The notes below the pieces were generated by a model. That model searched no databases. It saw nothing but the letters and a program-made list of their open reading frames with translations, and was not told the DNA's origin. Made by a program: the position numbers and the translations under genes. From Anaerolineae bacterium (GTDB lineage Bacteria > Chloroflexota > Anaerolineae > Anaerolineales > E44-bin32), in NCBI GenBank assembly GCA_011174825.1, contig DUEZ01000068.1:1-64000 (forward strand): DNA of 64,000 nucleotides. The letters are read 5' to 3'. Below, piece after piece: positions 54,202-63,562 of the stretch. The first letter of the stretch is position 1; every line of letters begins with the position of its first letter.

Positions 54202-55005
54202 ATGAGGAATTCTGGAGAATATCAAGATTACGCATTCGTCGCAGAGTATTATGATCATGTCATCCCGTATCGGAATCGCGGTGATATTTCCTTCTACGTA
54301 GAAGCTGCAGAAGAATCCGGTGGTCCTGTGCTAGAGTTAGGTTGCGGTACCGGCAGGGTTCTGATCCCGGTAGCGCGTTCGGGGATCCAAATCGTCGGAA
54401 TTGATCTATCTCATCATATGCTGAAGGTATGCCGCGAGCGATTGCAAGAAGAATCGGAGGAAGTACGATCAAGGGCTCAGATTTTCGAAGCTGATATGCG
54501 AGACATCAATCTTGATCAAACCTTCAGCCTGATCACAACACCCTTCCGATCATTCCAGCATTTGATCAATGTTGAAGATCAGATATCGTGTCTCGAGTGT
54601 GTCAACCGACATTTGGCGGAAGGTGGCCGCTTGATCCTCGATATCTTCAATCCATCCTTGGAATCGTTGACCAGAGACAATCTAGGTAAGGAATTTGGTG
54701 AAGAACCGAGTTTTGACATGTCCGATGGAAGGCAAGTGGAACGTGGCCACATCGTTGCCGCGCGGGATTTGTTCCATCAAGTCATTCAGGCAGAGCTTAT
54801 CTATCATGTGACATACCCCGATGGCAGAGAGGAGCGTCTTGTGCATGCGTTCCCAATGCGCTACCTGTTTCGTTACGAGGCTCAACACCTGCTCGAGCGA
54901 TGTGGGTTTGATGTGGTGGATGTCTTCGCCGATTTTGATAAGAGCCCATATGGTTCTAAATATCCAGGTGAGCTCCTGTTCGTGGCGACAAAGCCCCACG
55001 CTTGA
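54202..55005 (+). CDS. Class I SAM-dependent methyltransferase
   Basis: The 267-residue protein has motif I VLELGCGTGRVLIPVA and motif II IVGIDLSHHML. LIDV-type motif IV is LILDIFNPS, which suggests a small-molecule methyltransferase. The substrate is unknown. It may be co-transcribed with the MDR gene upstream. Confidence 0.87.
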   Translation: MRNSGEYQDYAFVAEYYDHVIPYRNRGDISFYVEAAEESGGPVLELGCGTGRVLIPVARSGIQIVGIDLSHHMLKVCRERLQEESEEVRSRAQIFEADMRDINLDQTFSLITTPFRSFQHLINVEDQISCLECVNRHLAEGGRLILDIFNPSLESLTRDNLGKEFGEEPSFDMSDGRQVERGHIVAARDLFHQVIQAELIYHVTYPDGREERLVHAFPMRYLFRYEAQHLLERCGFDVVDVFADFDKSPYGSKYPGELLFVATKPHA

Positions 55006-55169
55006 GGGCTGGTCCGACCTGTAGATTGACTCGCTGGAACGGATGCAGCTTCAGTGCGATAATCCATCCAGAAAAACATTGCCTCCCCTACAGCTCGAGG
55101 TTGTTGAGACGTACTCACATCGCAAGGGAAGAAGTGACAATTAAGGCGTCGCCCTAGGGAGAGGGCATA

Positions 55170-55733
55170 TTGAACTTAGATTGTGTGTTCCAGGGATTTC
55201 CTCACCTAGAAACTGAGCGTTTCGTATTGAGGAGACTACAGCTTTCTGATGCAGAGTCGTTGTTTTCTATCTTAGCGGATGAGGAAGTGACCAGATTCTA
55301 CGATGATGAGGCTTTCACAGCGATATCGCAAGCCAGGGCACAAATTAAAGCTTGGGCTGACGGTTTCGATGAGAGGCGCTGTGTTCGATGGGGAATTGCT
55401 CGAAGAGAAGATGATATGGCCATAGGTACGTGCGGATACAATGGATTCCATGGGTGGCATAAACGATGTTCCCTTGGATTTGAACTAGCACGCTCATACT
55501 GGCGACAGGGGATCATGACGGAAGCGCTGGATGCAATCATAGGATTTGGTTTCAAAGAAATTGGGTTGAATAGGATCCAAGCGGTGGTGATACCTGGGAA
55601 TGAGGCATCAGAGAAGTTACTGGAGAAATTAGGATTTCGCAGGGAAGGTGTTTTACGAGAATACGAGAATTGGGGAAAAAAGGGTTATGTGAACGTGTTG
55701 ATGTTTTCGTTGTTGAGGCGCGAGTATGAGTGA
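55170..55733 (+). CDS. GNAT N-acetyltransferase (RimJ/RimL type)
   Basis: The 187-residue protein begins with the typical FPHLETERFVLRRLQLSDAE. The acetyl-CoA region is LGFELARSYWRQGIMTEALD and is followed by NRIQAVVIPGNEASEKLLEK. Such enzymes acetylate ribosomal proteins or small amines. The TTG start has GGGAGAGGG upstream. Confidence 0.9.
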   Translation: MNLDCVFQGFPHLETERFVLRRLQLSDAESLFSILADEEVTRFYDDEAFTAISQARAQIKAWADGFDERRCVRWGIARREDDMAIGTCGYNGFHGWHKRCSLGFELARSYWRQGIMTEALDAIIGFGFKEIGLNRIQAVVIPGNEASEKLLEKLGFRREGVLREYENWGKKGYVNVLMFSLLRREYE

Positions 55734-55960
55734 CGGTGGTTATGGGGGAAGTTTGTAGATGGTATGGCCAAACACTGCTTGCACTCAACTACACTACCGT
55801 ACTACAAATTAGCGGCTCTACGCACTTATCGTTGGTCCTGTAATACAAGCTTTTTCACGCAGCCGCGTAGCGGAGGAACCCTAGAACGTTAAGTGATTTC
55901 AGCATATGCATCAACCCTAACAAACGACCAATGGTTAGAACTCAGGAGTGAGATAAGATC

Positions 55961-56686
55961 ATGGACCTTGTTGTGGAAACGTATGAACTGCATAAATATT
56001 TCGGCTCTATCCGCGCTGTCGATGGAGTAGACCTTTCTGTACGGAGCGGTGAGATCTATGGGCTGATAGGTCCGAATGGATCGGGCAAAACAACATTGAT
56101 CCGGCTGATAATTGGCTTGCTTCGACCCACATCGGGCAGCATCAGGTTGCTGGGTGAGGTCATTCCCAATAAAGCGATTCTGGCGCAGACAGGTTACATG
56201 ACCCAGGCCAGTGCCTTGTACGAAGAATTGACTGTTCGTGAAAATGTCACCTTTTTCGCTGAGATGTGTGGTAGGTACGACCCGAAATGGAGGGAAGAGG
56301 TCATCGAGCTTGTCGATTTAGAGGATCGTTCACGCAGTCTTGTTCGTACCTTATCGGGAGGTCTAAGGCAGCGAACATCGTTGGCTTGTGCGTTAGCCCA
56401 TAAGCCACGTCTTCTGCTACTCGATGAACCGACCGTGGGCGTCGATCCCCAACTTCGAGCCACGTTCTGGTCCTACTTCCGCAACTTGGCTGATACGGGG
56501 ATTACACTGATTATCTCAAGCCATGTGATGGACGAAGCTGAACGTTGCGATCGTTTGGGCTTCCTGCGTCAAGGTAGACTATTAGCCGAAGGCACACCCG
56601 CACAGTTGCGCAGCCAGAAAAGCACAACCACCCTGGAAGAAGCCTTTCTACAATTCGCGGTTGAAGCCACGGAAGGAGGCTTGTGA
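55961..56686 (+). CDS. ABC transporter ATP-binding protein
   Basis: The 241-residue ATPase has Walker A GPNGSGKTT, the signature LSGGLRQRTSLA and Walker B LLLLDEPTVGVD. The close fit to the multidrug/ABC-2 group (NatA/DrrA type) and the paired permease suggest an exporter. Its stop meets the permease start. Confidence 0.93.
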   Translation: MDLVVETYELHKYFGSIRAVDGVDLSVRSGEIYGLIGPNGSGKTTLIRLIIGLLRPTSGSIRLLGEVIPNKAILAQTGYMTQASALYEELTVRENVTFFAEMCGRYDPKWREEVIELVDLEDRSRSLVRTLSGGLRQRTSLACALAHKPRLLLLDEPTVGVDPQLRATFWSYFRNLADTGITLIISSHVMDEAERCDRLGFLRQGRLLAEGTPAQLRSQKSTTTLEEAFLQFAVEATEGGL

Positions 56687-57852
56687 TGAGTTTGCGGCGT
56701 GTTCTGACCATCACTCGCAGGGTCATGAGGCAGATATTGCGTGACCGCAGGACAGTTGCATTGCTCGTGTTTGCACCGATGCTCATGTTGACCCTCGGTG
56801 CGATCCTGTTCCGCTCCGATCCGGCGCCCATTCCCCTGGGTATGCTCAATGAAGATCAAGGGCTCACATCTCCTGTTATAGGTACGATTGACCTTGGGCA
56901 GCGCATCACAGACGAGCTGGCTGCCAGCGACGCCCTCATTGTGGTGGTCTTGAGTCATGACGAAGTGGATGACCGATTGCGTGACGGCACCGTAGAAGCC
57001 GCACTTTATTTTCCCGAGGATTTCACCACCTACTTCGTGGAGAATCGCAAGGCTGTTCTTGATTTACGCCTGGAAGGCTCAAACCCCACACGCAGTATAA
57101 CGATCACCGCCCATGTGACTCAAGCGGCGATGAGGAGCTTAGCTAGCCTCGTTGGTACGGGCTTTGGCATACCAGGTCCCCAGGTCACTGAGGGGGAGAC
57201 TGCTTTGCCGGTGTCGGTGGAAACGACCTACCTCTATGGAGGAGAGGAATTTGACACGATGGACTTCATAGCGCCAGTCTACATCGCCATCCTTAGTATG
57301 TTCTTCGTCTTTCTCTTAGCCTGCGTCGCGTTCCTGCGTGAGCGTTCACAAGGGACCATGGAGCGTCTGGCAGCCACCCCAGCGACACGCATAGAGATCG
57401 TCCTGGGGTACATGCTTGGTCTGGGTCTCTTTGCCTTGATTCAAGTTGCTGTGATCCTTTTCTTCACTGTCTGGGTGCTCAAGATCCATTACCTCGGAAG
57501 CCTGAGCCTGCTGCTCCTTGTTATCGCTTTCTTGGCCATCGTGGGTGTCAATATGGGCATCCTGGCTTCAGCCTTTGCCCGCACCGAGTTCCAGGTCATC
57601 CAGTTCATCCCCCTGGTCATCATCCCCCAGGTATTGCTTGGAGGTACGTTCTGGGCTGTGTCCGACATGCCCGGGTATCTTCAACCCTTCGCCTATATCA
57701 TGCCTATCTACTATGCGAATAACGCGCTTCGGGATGTGATGCTCAAGGGTTGGGGGTTGGCGGATATCTGGCCCAATCTGGCTATCCTCGTGGGTATAAC
57801 TGGGGTGCTCATCATCCTGAGTTCGCTGATGATGCGGCGTGAAGTTGCCTGA
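56686..57852 (+). CDS. ABC-2 type transporter permease
   Basis: The product has 388 residues. One N-terminal membrane segment (ALLVFAPMLMLTLGAILF) is followed by a large extracytoplasmic domain (about 45-175) and about five more segments from 185 to the end, the YhgE/DrrB-like layout. The ATG at 56686 follows GGAAGGAGG and shares a base with the ATPase stop; a GTG one codon earlier is the alternative. Confidence 0.88.
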   Translation: MSLRRVLTITRRVMRQILRDRRTVALLVFAPMLMLTLGAILFRSDPAPIPLGMLNEDQGLTSPVIGTIDLGQRITDELAASDALIVVVLSHDEVDDRLRDGTVEAALYFPEDFTTYFVENRKAVLDLRLEGSNPTRSITITAHVTQAAMRSLASLVGTGFGIPGPQVTEGETALPVSVETTYLYGGEEFDTMDFIAPVYIAILSMFFVFLLACVAFLRERSQGTMERLAATPATRIEIVLGYMLGLGLFALIQVAVILFFTVWVLKIHYLGSLSLLLLVIAFLAIVGVNMGILASAFARTEFQVIQFIPLVIIPQVLLGGTFWAVSDMPGYLQPFAYIMPIYYANNALRDVMLKGWGLADIWPNLAILVGITGVLIILSSLMMRREVA

Positions 57853-57975
57853 AGAATCGAGCTCATTATTCTCGTAGCATTCGAGTTATGTCTATCGCGA
57901 TTTCCCATCGAAAAATGATTTCAGCCTGACTACTCACTTAAGTAGAACCCGCCAGTTGCGCGATTGGTTGTTAAT

Positions 57976-58001
57976 CCTGGTGCTTCGGCACCAGGTTTTT
58001 T
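57976..58001 (+). terminator. Terminator of the ABC exporter operon
   Basis: A perfect 8-bp stem CCTGGTGC / GCACCAGG capped by a TTCG tetraloop is followed by six T. Confidence 0.95.
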
Positions 58002-58084
58002 CGTTGTATGCTTGAAGCAGGGTCGCATAGCTTGTGGCTGTTAAGCGGCGGTCATAATAAGATTAGAAACTTAGGAAACGAACC

Positions 58085-58459
58085 ATGAATACAGTTGACC
58101 CAAAACTCACAGCGTTACAATTCAACCAATATATCAATTACCAAGACATAGACGGATTATCAAGTATGATGACAGAAAGCCACACCTTTATTGATCGTAA
58201 AGGGGAAGTTGACAAGGGTAAGGAAACCATGATAAAGGGATGGTTGGAGTTCTTCAGGTCCTTTCCAGACTACAAGAACACTTTCGAAAGGGTGGAATCT
58301 CATGGCGACCTCGTCATCCTGTATGGTTTTGCCACATGGGAGCAGGGGTCAGATCCAGATTATGCGATTTGGACAGCGCGTGTCGAAAGTGACCTGATCG
58401 CAGAGTGGCGTATCTACGAAGACACTGAGGAAAACAAGAGGAAATTCAATCTGTTGTAG
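58085..58459 (+). CDS. SnoaL-like / NTF2-fold protein
   Basis: The 124-residue protein matches the SnoaL/NTF2 group of small alpha+beta barrels (INYQDIDGLSSMMTESHTF, WLEFFRSFPDYKNTFE, EWRIYEDTEENKRKF). Members are isomerases, cyclases or binding proteins. The role here is unknown. It has no signal peptide. Confidence 0.8.
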   Translation: MNTVDPKLTALQFNQYINYQDIDGLSSMMTESHTFIDRKGEVDKGKETMIKGWLEFFRSFPDYKNTFERVESHGDLVILYGFATWEQGSDPDYAIWTARVESDLIAEWRIYEDTEENKRKFNLL

Positions 58460-58519
58460 TTCTCTGAGCGATTGAGTCGATCGGCAATAACATTGAAAGA
58501 ATAAAGAGAAGGCCTGATT

Positions 58520-59728
58520 GTGAAACGAGATGAATTTACCATAAAAACGCAGTCGTATTTGAAGACCTTATGCGGTGTGAAACCAAACAGACGGACGGGC
58601 TCTTCAGGAAACCGGGAAGCGACGGATTTCTTGGCAAATACTATCCGTCCGTACGGATATGGAATCGACGCTTCTCCTTTTGAATGTCTAGACTACATCT
58701 GCAGAAGATCATTATTGACACATGATGAAGAAGCTTTCGAAGTCTTTGTTAGTCCCTACTCTTTGGGATGCGATGTCTTGGCTGAGCTGATCACTGTCTC
58801 GACGGTAGAAGAGCTCGAAAGCATCAACTGCGAGGGCAAGATTTTGTTAATGAGGGGGGAGATCTGCTCGGAACAGTTGATGCCAAAGAGTTTTGTCTTT
58901 TACAACCCAGAGCATCACAAGAAGATCATTGCCCTTTTAGAGAGCCAGAAGCCTGCGGTGATAATTACAGCCACAGCTAGAAGTCCTGAACAAGTAGGGG
59001 CGTTATACCCATTTCCTTTGATTGTCGATGGTGATTTTGATATCCCAAGTGTCTACTGTCGGGGAATTGTGGGTGAGGTACTGGCGGCGTTACAGGGTGA
59101 TACATTTCGATTGAAGATCGATGCCAGCCGACTGCCATCGAATGCAACCAACATCATTGCCAGGTTGAATGGAGATGCACCTGGGAAGATTGTCATCACT
59201 GCGCACATCGATGCATATGAAGACACTCCGGGAGCTTCAGACAATGCCTCTGGCGTGGTCGTACTGCTTCTTTTCGCTGAGATGATCTCCGACTACCGAG
59301 GGGAGAACTGCATAGAAATCGCGGCCCTGAATGGCGAAGATCACTATAGTGCGGGCGGTCAGATGGACTATCTGAAGCGTTATGGGGATGAATTCCCGAA
59401 CATCCTGCTTGCTGTGAACGTCGATAACGTTGGCTACAAGAAAGGAAGGTCTTCATACTCGTTCTATGAATGCTCTCCGCAACTGGAGAAAAAAGCAGAG
59501 GATGTCTTCCGACGCTTCGACGGGCTCGTCCGCGGTGAACAGTGGTTTAGTGGGGATCATATGATCTTTGTACAGAGCCAAGTTCCCTCGGTAGCTTTCA
59601 CATCAGAATGCATGCATGAGCTGATGAGGACTGTAACCCATACATCCTCAGACACACCGGAAATCATTGACTGCTACAAGCTCGTCGAAGTTGCAGAGTC
59701 ACTGAATATTTTGGTGCGATCGCTCTAG
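58520..59728 (+). CDS. M28-family metallopeptidase
   Basis: The 402-residue protein has a central PA-like insertion and an M28 zinc peptidase core. The first metal ligands are in VITAHIDAYEDTPGASDNAS. The catalytic glutamate region is NGEDHYSAGG, where the usual Glu-Glu is Glu-Asp. Other ligands are VNVDNVGY and the late THTSSDTPE. It has no signal peptide, so it is probably cytoplasmic. The GTG start has AGAAGG upstream. Confidence 0.82.
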   Translation: MKRDEFTIKTQSYLKTLCGVKPNRRTGSSGNREATDFLANTIRPYGYGIDASPFECLDYICRRSLLTHDEEAFEVFVSPYSLGCDVLAELITVSTVEELESINCEGKILLMRGEICSEQLMPKSFVFYNPEHHKKIIALLESQKPAVIITATARSPEQVGALYPFPLIVDGDFDIPSVYCRGIVGEVLAALQGDTFRLKIDASRLPSNATNIIARLNGDAPGKIVITAHIDAYEDTPGASDNASGVVVLLLFAEMISDYRGENCIEIAALNGEDHYSAGGQMDYLKRYGDEFPNILLAVNVDNVGYKKGRSSYSFYECSPQLEKKAEDVFRRFDGLVRGEQWFSGDHMIFVQSQVPSVAFTSECMHELMRTVTHTSSDTPEIIDCYKLVEVAESLNILVRSL

Positions 59729-59851
59729 AGTGTACGATACTTCATGTTCATCGCACCTGGGAATCTTGATCGCTTAGCTCGGGGCTGTTATCCTGTCGCA
59801 GGAATACTTTTTCGCACCTGATACCTTGCCATCTTTCACTGGAGAAGTATT

Positions 59852-60079
59852 ATGAAAGAACAGAAGGATATCGAGAGGATTATCCGTTATAGTTCCGTTG
59901 GCTTCATTGCCGCAATTTCCTTGCTCATTGCATGGGTCCTGATGAGCATTCTGGGTGTTTCTCAAGCAATCGTATGGTGGATTGTACTTTTCCTAGCCGT
60001 GATTGCAGTGTTCTTTGCGATTGATTATGTGTCGATGTTCATCATGTGGATTGCTGTCAAATTGGGAATTCTTGATTGA
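59852..60079 (+). CDS. Small two-helix membrane protein
   Basis: The 75-residue protein has two hydrophobic helices (about 14-34 and 39-70) after a charged start (KEQKDIERIIRYS). I do not recognise it. ATG 59852 lies about 120 bp after the M28 gene. GGAGAAG lies upstream. Confidence 0.55.
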   Translation: MKEQKDIERIIRYSSVGFIAAISLLIAWVLMSILGVSQAIVWWIVLFLAVIAVFFAIDYVSMFIMWIAVKLGILD

Positions 60080-60439
60080 GTTTGGGGTGGTAGCATTTGA
60101 TACGTAAGAGAAATACATACTGCTTATGTGAAATACCTCAAATCCGAACTTTGGGTACCAGGATAAACCCTCAATGGTATGACCCCCGTACATAGCGAGA
60201 TTTGTTAGGTTCCGCTCTCAGCATTGGTTGGATACACTACTCGGGGCGGTAGTAACGGTTTTGTAGTATTACGATATATATCGTGAAGAGAAGAACAACA
60301 TCGTGAGGTGTGGCGACGAATCCGAAAAATTTGAAGTAAATGCCTAGGATGAACTTCGTAGTGAGCATGATCCGGTTGCTCCGGAGTAGGAGTGGGGGGT
60401 GAAAGAGCGGTTTAGCGGGTCGCTCTGGCTGAACACATT
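60080..60439. other. Intergenic region without a supported gene
   Basis: I see no recognisable element here. A minus-strand open frame (60344-60595) is not protein-like. Confidence 0.4.
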
Positions 60440-60619
60440 ATGAAGAAACTTATTTGGAGCTGTGTCGCTTTTTATAGTTCTTTGCTTTACGTTTTGTTTC
60501 ACCATATCAGCTCCTGGGCGCCAGAATTCCGGTTCGTTAGACCGCTTGCCTATTCTACCCATGCTATTTTGAACGGATTGAGTAATGAAATTCAAGAAGT
60601 GACCAGGATCCGATCATGA
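60440..60619 (+). CDS. Possible 59-residue membrane peptide
   Basis: The frame ATG 60440 to TGA 60619 encodes KKLIWSCVAFYSSLLYVLFH and a short soluble end. It overlaps the DUF998 start by 4 bp (ATGA), which suggests translational coupling. No ribosome binding site is visible, so it could be a relic or non-coding. Confidence 0.3.
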   Translation: MKKLIWSCVAFYSSLLYVLFHHISSWAPEFRFVRPLAYSTHAILNGLSNEIQEVTRIRS

Positions 60620-61326
60620 TCACTGTTACCATGAAATGGAAGGAAAGGATATTGTTAGCTTGTATCGTCAGTTTTGTCATTTACGCACTCCTCAATATTC
60701 TGGCTATGGTTTACTATCCTGGTGGCACTTCAGTTGAACATCATAGGATTGGATATTCTTTTTTCGATAATTTCTTCAGTGATCTGGGAATGGCAAGAAC
60801 GTACGCTGGAGGATCAAATGCGGTGTCTCAATTCCTATTTGCCTCCGCGCTAATATTGGTTGGGGCAGCGCTCATCATCTTCTTTATGTTGATGGTAAGT
60901 TTTTTCAATGAAACAAAACTCGAAAGGAATTCAAGCCGGATTGGCTCCGTGGCGGGCGTTCTGGCTGGATTGGCGTGTATTGGCATCGCTGCGGCACCGT
61001 GGGACCTTTATCTAAATATCCACTTAGTATTTGTTATCATTCTCTCATTTTCCCTTTTAGCCGTTTTGATTTCTTATTCCATTGCAATCTTGAGTAAAGA
61101 ATCCTACCCGAATCGATATGCCTGGGTGTTTGGGGCTTATGCGCTTGTTCTGGTTGTCTACATTGCTCTCATGATGATGGGGCTTGATATCGAGACTGCA
61201 TCTGGATTGAGGATCATGGCAACGGGTCAGAAGATCGTTATTTACTCAGGTATGCTTTGCTTATTTCTGCAAATCCTGGGTGCGTTTTTCTACAATAAAA
61301 GAAAAGACTCTGGGTATGTAGCTTAG
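60616..61326 (+). CDS. DUF998 family membrane protein
   Basis: The 236-residue protein has about six hydrophobic segments. The conserved first loop (YPGGTSVEHHRIGYSFFDNF, FSDLG) marks DUF998. The function of the family is unknown. It could be coupled to the 59-codon frame just upstream. Confidence 0.8.
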   Translation: MITVTMKWKERILLACIVSFVIYALLNILAMVYYPGGTSVEHHRIGYSFFDNFFSDLGMARTYAGGSNAVSQFLFASALILVGAALIIFFMLMVSFFNETKLERNSSRIGSVAGVLAGLACIGIAAAPWDLYLNIHLVFVIILSFSLLAVLISYSIAILSKESYPNRYAWVFGAYALVLVVYIALMMMGLDIETASGLRIMATGQKIVIYSGMLCLFLQILGAFFYNKRKDSGYVA

Positions 61327-61464
61327 TCACACGCTTCTGCGGTCCGATTATTCCGGCAGAAATCCCCTAGGAGCTATTTTCATGATAATTCGGTCATACT
61401 ACTAAGCTCAAGGCCATTGGGTGGTTCACCCAAAAAGTGGCACCGTCTTCATCCAAAGGTCTTG

Positions 61465-62469
61465 ATGAGCAAACCGTTGAGAAAGCTCATGCCGGAAGAG
61501 AACTTGCCTGTATCCAAGCATTTCACTCTCAAGCCGCTGACAAGTGGTGTGTACGCATGCATTCATAAGCCAGGAGGAGCAGCGTATTCAAATGCCGGGA
61601 TCATTGATCTAGGCGATCGCACCTTACTGGTGGATGCTTTCGACACCATGCTGGCCGGTCGCGATCTACGACAGACTGCGGAAGGTTTGTTTGAGCGTCC
61701 GGTCGAAACGATTATCCTCACCCATGCCCACAGTGATCACTGGGTAGGCGCTTCTATTTTCGAGGCTAATACTACACTGTTGGCCAGCAAGACAATTCGT
61801 CAGGTTTGTCTTGAATGGGGTGCAGAGATGATGGAAGATATCCAAAACCCTACCGAATGGGAAGAATGGCTGAAAGACGCTGAGGAGCAATTGCAGATCG
61901 AACAAGACGAACGCGTACGTGTCGGCCTTGAAAACTCGATCACACACATCCGTTATGTCATGGCTGAGATGGCCGAATTTCAACCCCGTTACGCAGATCA
62001 GACATTCGAAGACACGGTCACATTTCAGGGCAGTACGCGAAACGCTGAACTACGCTCTTTAGGCCGCGGGTACTCGGAGGATGATACTGTCTTCCTGCTT
62101 CCACAGGACAACATTGCTTTTATTGGTGATGTCGGTTTCTTTGATACTCAGTCCTTCTTTGGTTTCTGTGACATCGACCTCTATCGCGAGCAGCTGCTGA
62201 TCTTTCAAGATTCTGATTTCGAGGTATTAGTTCCCGGTCATGGTCCAGTGGGGGGCAAGGATGATGTCGCATTGCAGCTCAAATACTTTGATGTGATGGA
62301 AGACCTGGTTGGGGAGGTGGCACTGAGGGGAGGTTCGTTTGAAGAAGCGATGCAGATCACCTTACCTGAACCTTTTGATAAATGGTTGGTAGGAGGTATG
62401 GAGAGGTTCGAGGTCAATGTGCGGTACTTGTTCGCGCGCTTTGGGGGGGAAGTACCAGAAGATGAGTAA
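61465..62469 (+). CDS. Metallo-beta-lactamase-fold hydrolase
   Basis: The 334-residue protein has the MBL signature ILTHAHSDHWVGA, a third metal-site region at FIGDVGFFD and a late VPGHGPVGG. A long helical insertion follows the first half (LKDAEEQLQIEQDERVRVGL). Members include glyoxalase II, lactonases and similar enzymes. The substrate is unknown. ATG 61465 (MSKPLRKLM) is chosen because AAAGGTC lies just upstream; an open frame starts at 61417. Confidence 0.85.
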   Translation: MSKPLRKLMPEENLPVSKHFTLKPLTSGVYACIHKPGGAAYSNAGIIDLGDRTLLVDAFDTMLAGRDLRQTAEGLFERPVETIILTHAHSDHWVGASIFEANTTLLASKTIRQVCLEWGAEMMEDIQNPTEWEEWLKDAEEQLQIEQDERVRVGLENSITHIRYVMAEMAEFQPRYADQTFEDTVTFQGSTRNAELRSLGRGYSEDDTVFLLPQDNIAFIGDVGFFDTQSFFGFCDIDLYREQLLIFQDSDFEVLVPGHGPVGGKDDVALQLKYFDVMEDLVGEVALRGGSFEEAMQITLPEPFDKWLVGGMERFEVNVRYLFARFGGEVPEDE

Positions 62470-62715
62470 AGTGTGAGGGTGAGAGCCATTGATCTAGGAT
62501 TGCGCTGCTCAATCAATCTCTGCGAAGGGCGTGGTTAGTGAAAGTCCTTCAAGAGGCGTTTTTAATAGTGGTCGTTCCAATGATGGTTAGGAGGTTCATC
62601 TTAGCCGCCAAGCCGCTGATCTCCAATCATTTGGACGGAAGTGACAAAATGACAGAGATCGATTGGACGAGCCAACATCGATTGCACTTATCAGGAGAGA
62701 GGGGGTACGAACGCA

Positions 62716-63354
62716 ATGAAAAATGACAACCGACGTAGAGTTATCTACGCTGCGATTCCCCTTGCCATGTTCGTGTTGAGCAGGTACATCTACTCCGCAC
62801 TATTTCTCTTTTTACTCGCACCATTTGTGATCGTGACTCTTGTCGAGAGAAGGGGGGTTTCCACGCTCGGTGTTCGCTTCGAACGGGAAAAGATCCCCAG
62901 CTATTTGTTCTACACCATCGTGGGATTTTTGGCCCTCATGTTGGTGCTCATTGTTGATATTTATTTTTGGCGTAGGGTGAGCAATGAGATCGTCGATCTA
63001 TCCGGCCCGACGAGCTATAGTAGGGAGTTCGTCGACCAAGTTCTATTCGTCGCTGGACCCGAGGAAGTGTTTTATCGAGGGTATATGATGACTCGCATAG
63101 GTGATTGGCTCGGGAGTATGTGGGGGCTCTTTTCGAGCAGCTTCCTGTTCGGATTGGAGCACTTCCTCACGCGCTTTTTCATCTACGGGTACACCACCCC
63201 GGCTTCTCTATGGGTGGGGGTCAGCTCAATGATTGGAGGGTTGATCTTCGGATGGCAATTCCAAAAAACGAATAGCATTTTCCCGTCACTCATTGCTCAT
63301 ATTGCTCAAAATCTGTTTGGTTATGTCATAACGGCGATTGTCTTAGGCGCATAA
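62716..63354 (+). CDS. CPBP-family intramembrane metalloprotease
   Basis: The 212-residue protein has about seven hydrophobic segments. The conserved motifs are GPEEVFYRGYMM (EExxxR), FGLEHFLTRFF and LIAHIAQNLFG, the latter two giving the metal histidines. Members cleave prenylated or other membrane proteins. The substrate is unknown. Confidence 0.87.
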   Translation: MKNDNRRRVIYAAIPLAMFVLSRYIYSALFLFLLAPFVIVTLVERRGVSTLGVRFEREKIPSYLFYTIVGFLALMLVLIVDIYFWRRVSNEIVDLSGPTSYSREFVDQVLFVAGPEEVFYRGYMMTRIGDWLGSMWGLFSSSFLFGLEHFLTRFFIYGYTTPASLWVGVSSMIGGLIFGWQFQKTNSIFPSLIAHIAQNLFGYVITAIVLGA

Positions 63355-63562
63355 TATAACTTTCACCTAACAGCTTCCTGGAGCCCTTTTAAAGATGCCA
63401 TCTCGTTGTACTCACGGGAGGAGCATTTTGGTTTATTCAAGTTTACTGAAAGGTGATCAACACCAGGTAGGCGGTAGGATGCTTCGCAGTTCACGTCAAT
63501 GAACCTATCAAGCCTCACTTGAAGAACATGTCCACAATGTGTATAGGAGGATACGAGAAGTA

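Noticed and set aside
62538-62726. 62-codon frame between the MBL and CPBP genes
   Set aside because: It overlaps the CPBP start, lacks a ribosome site and is not protein-like after residue 25.
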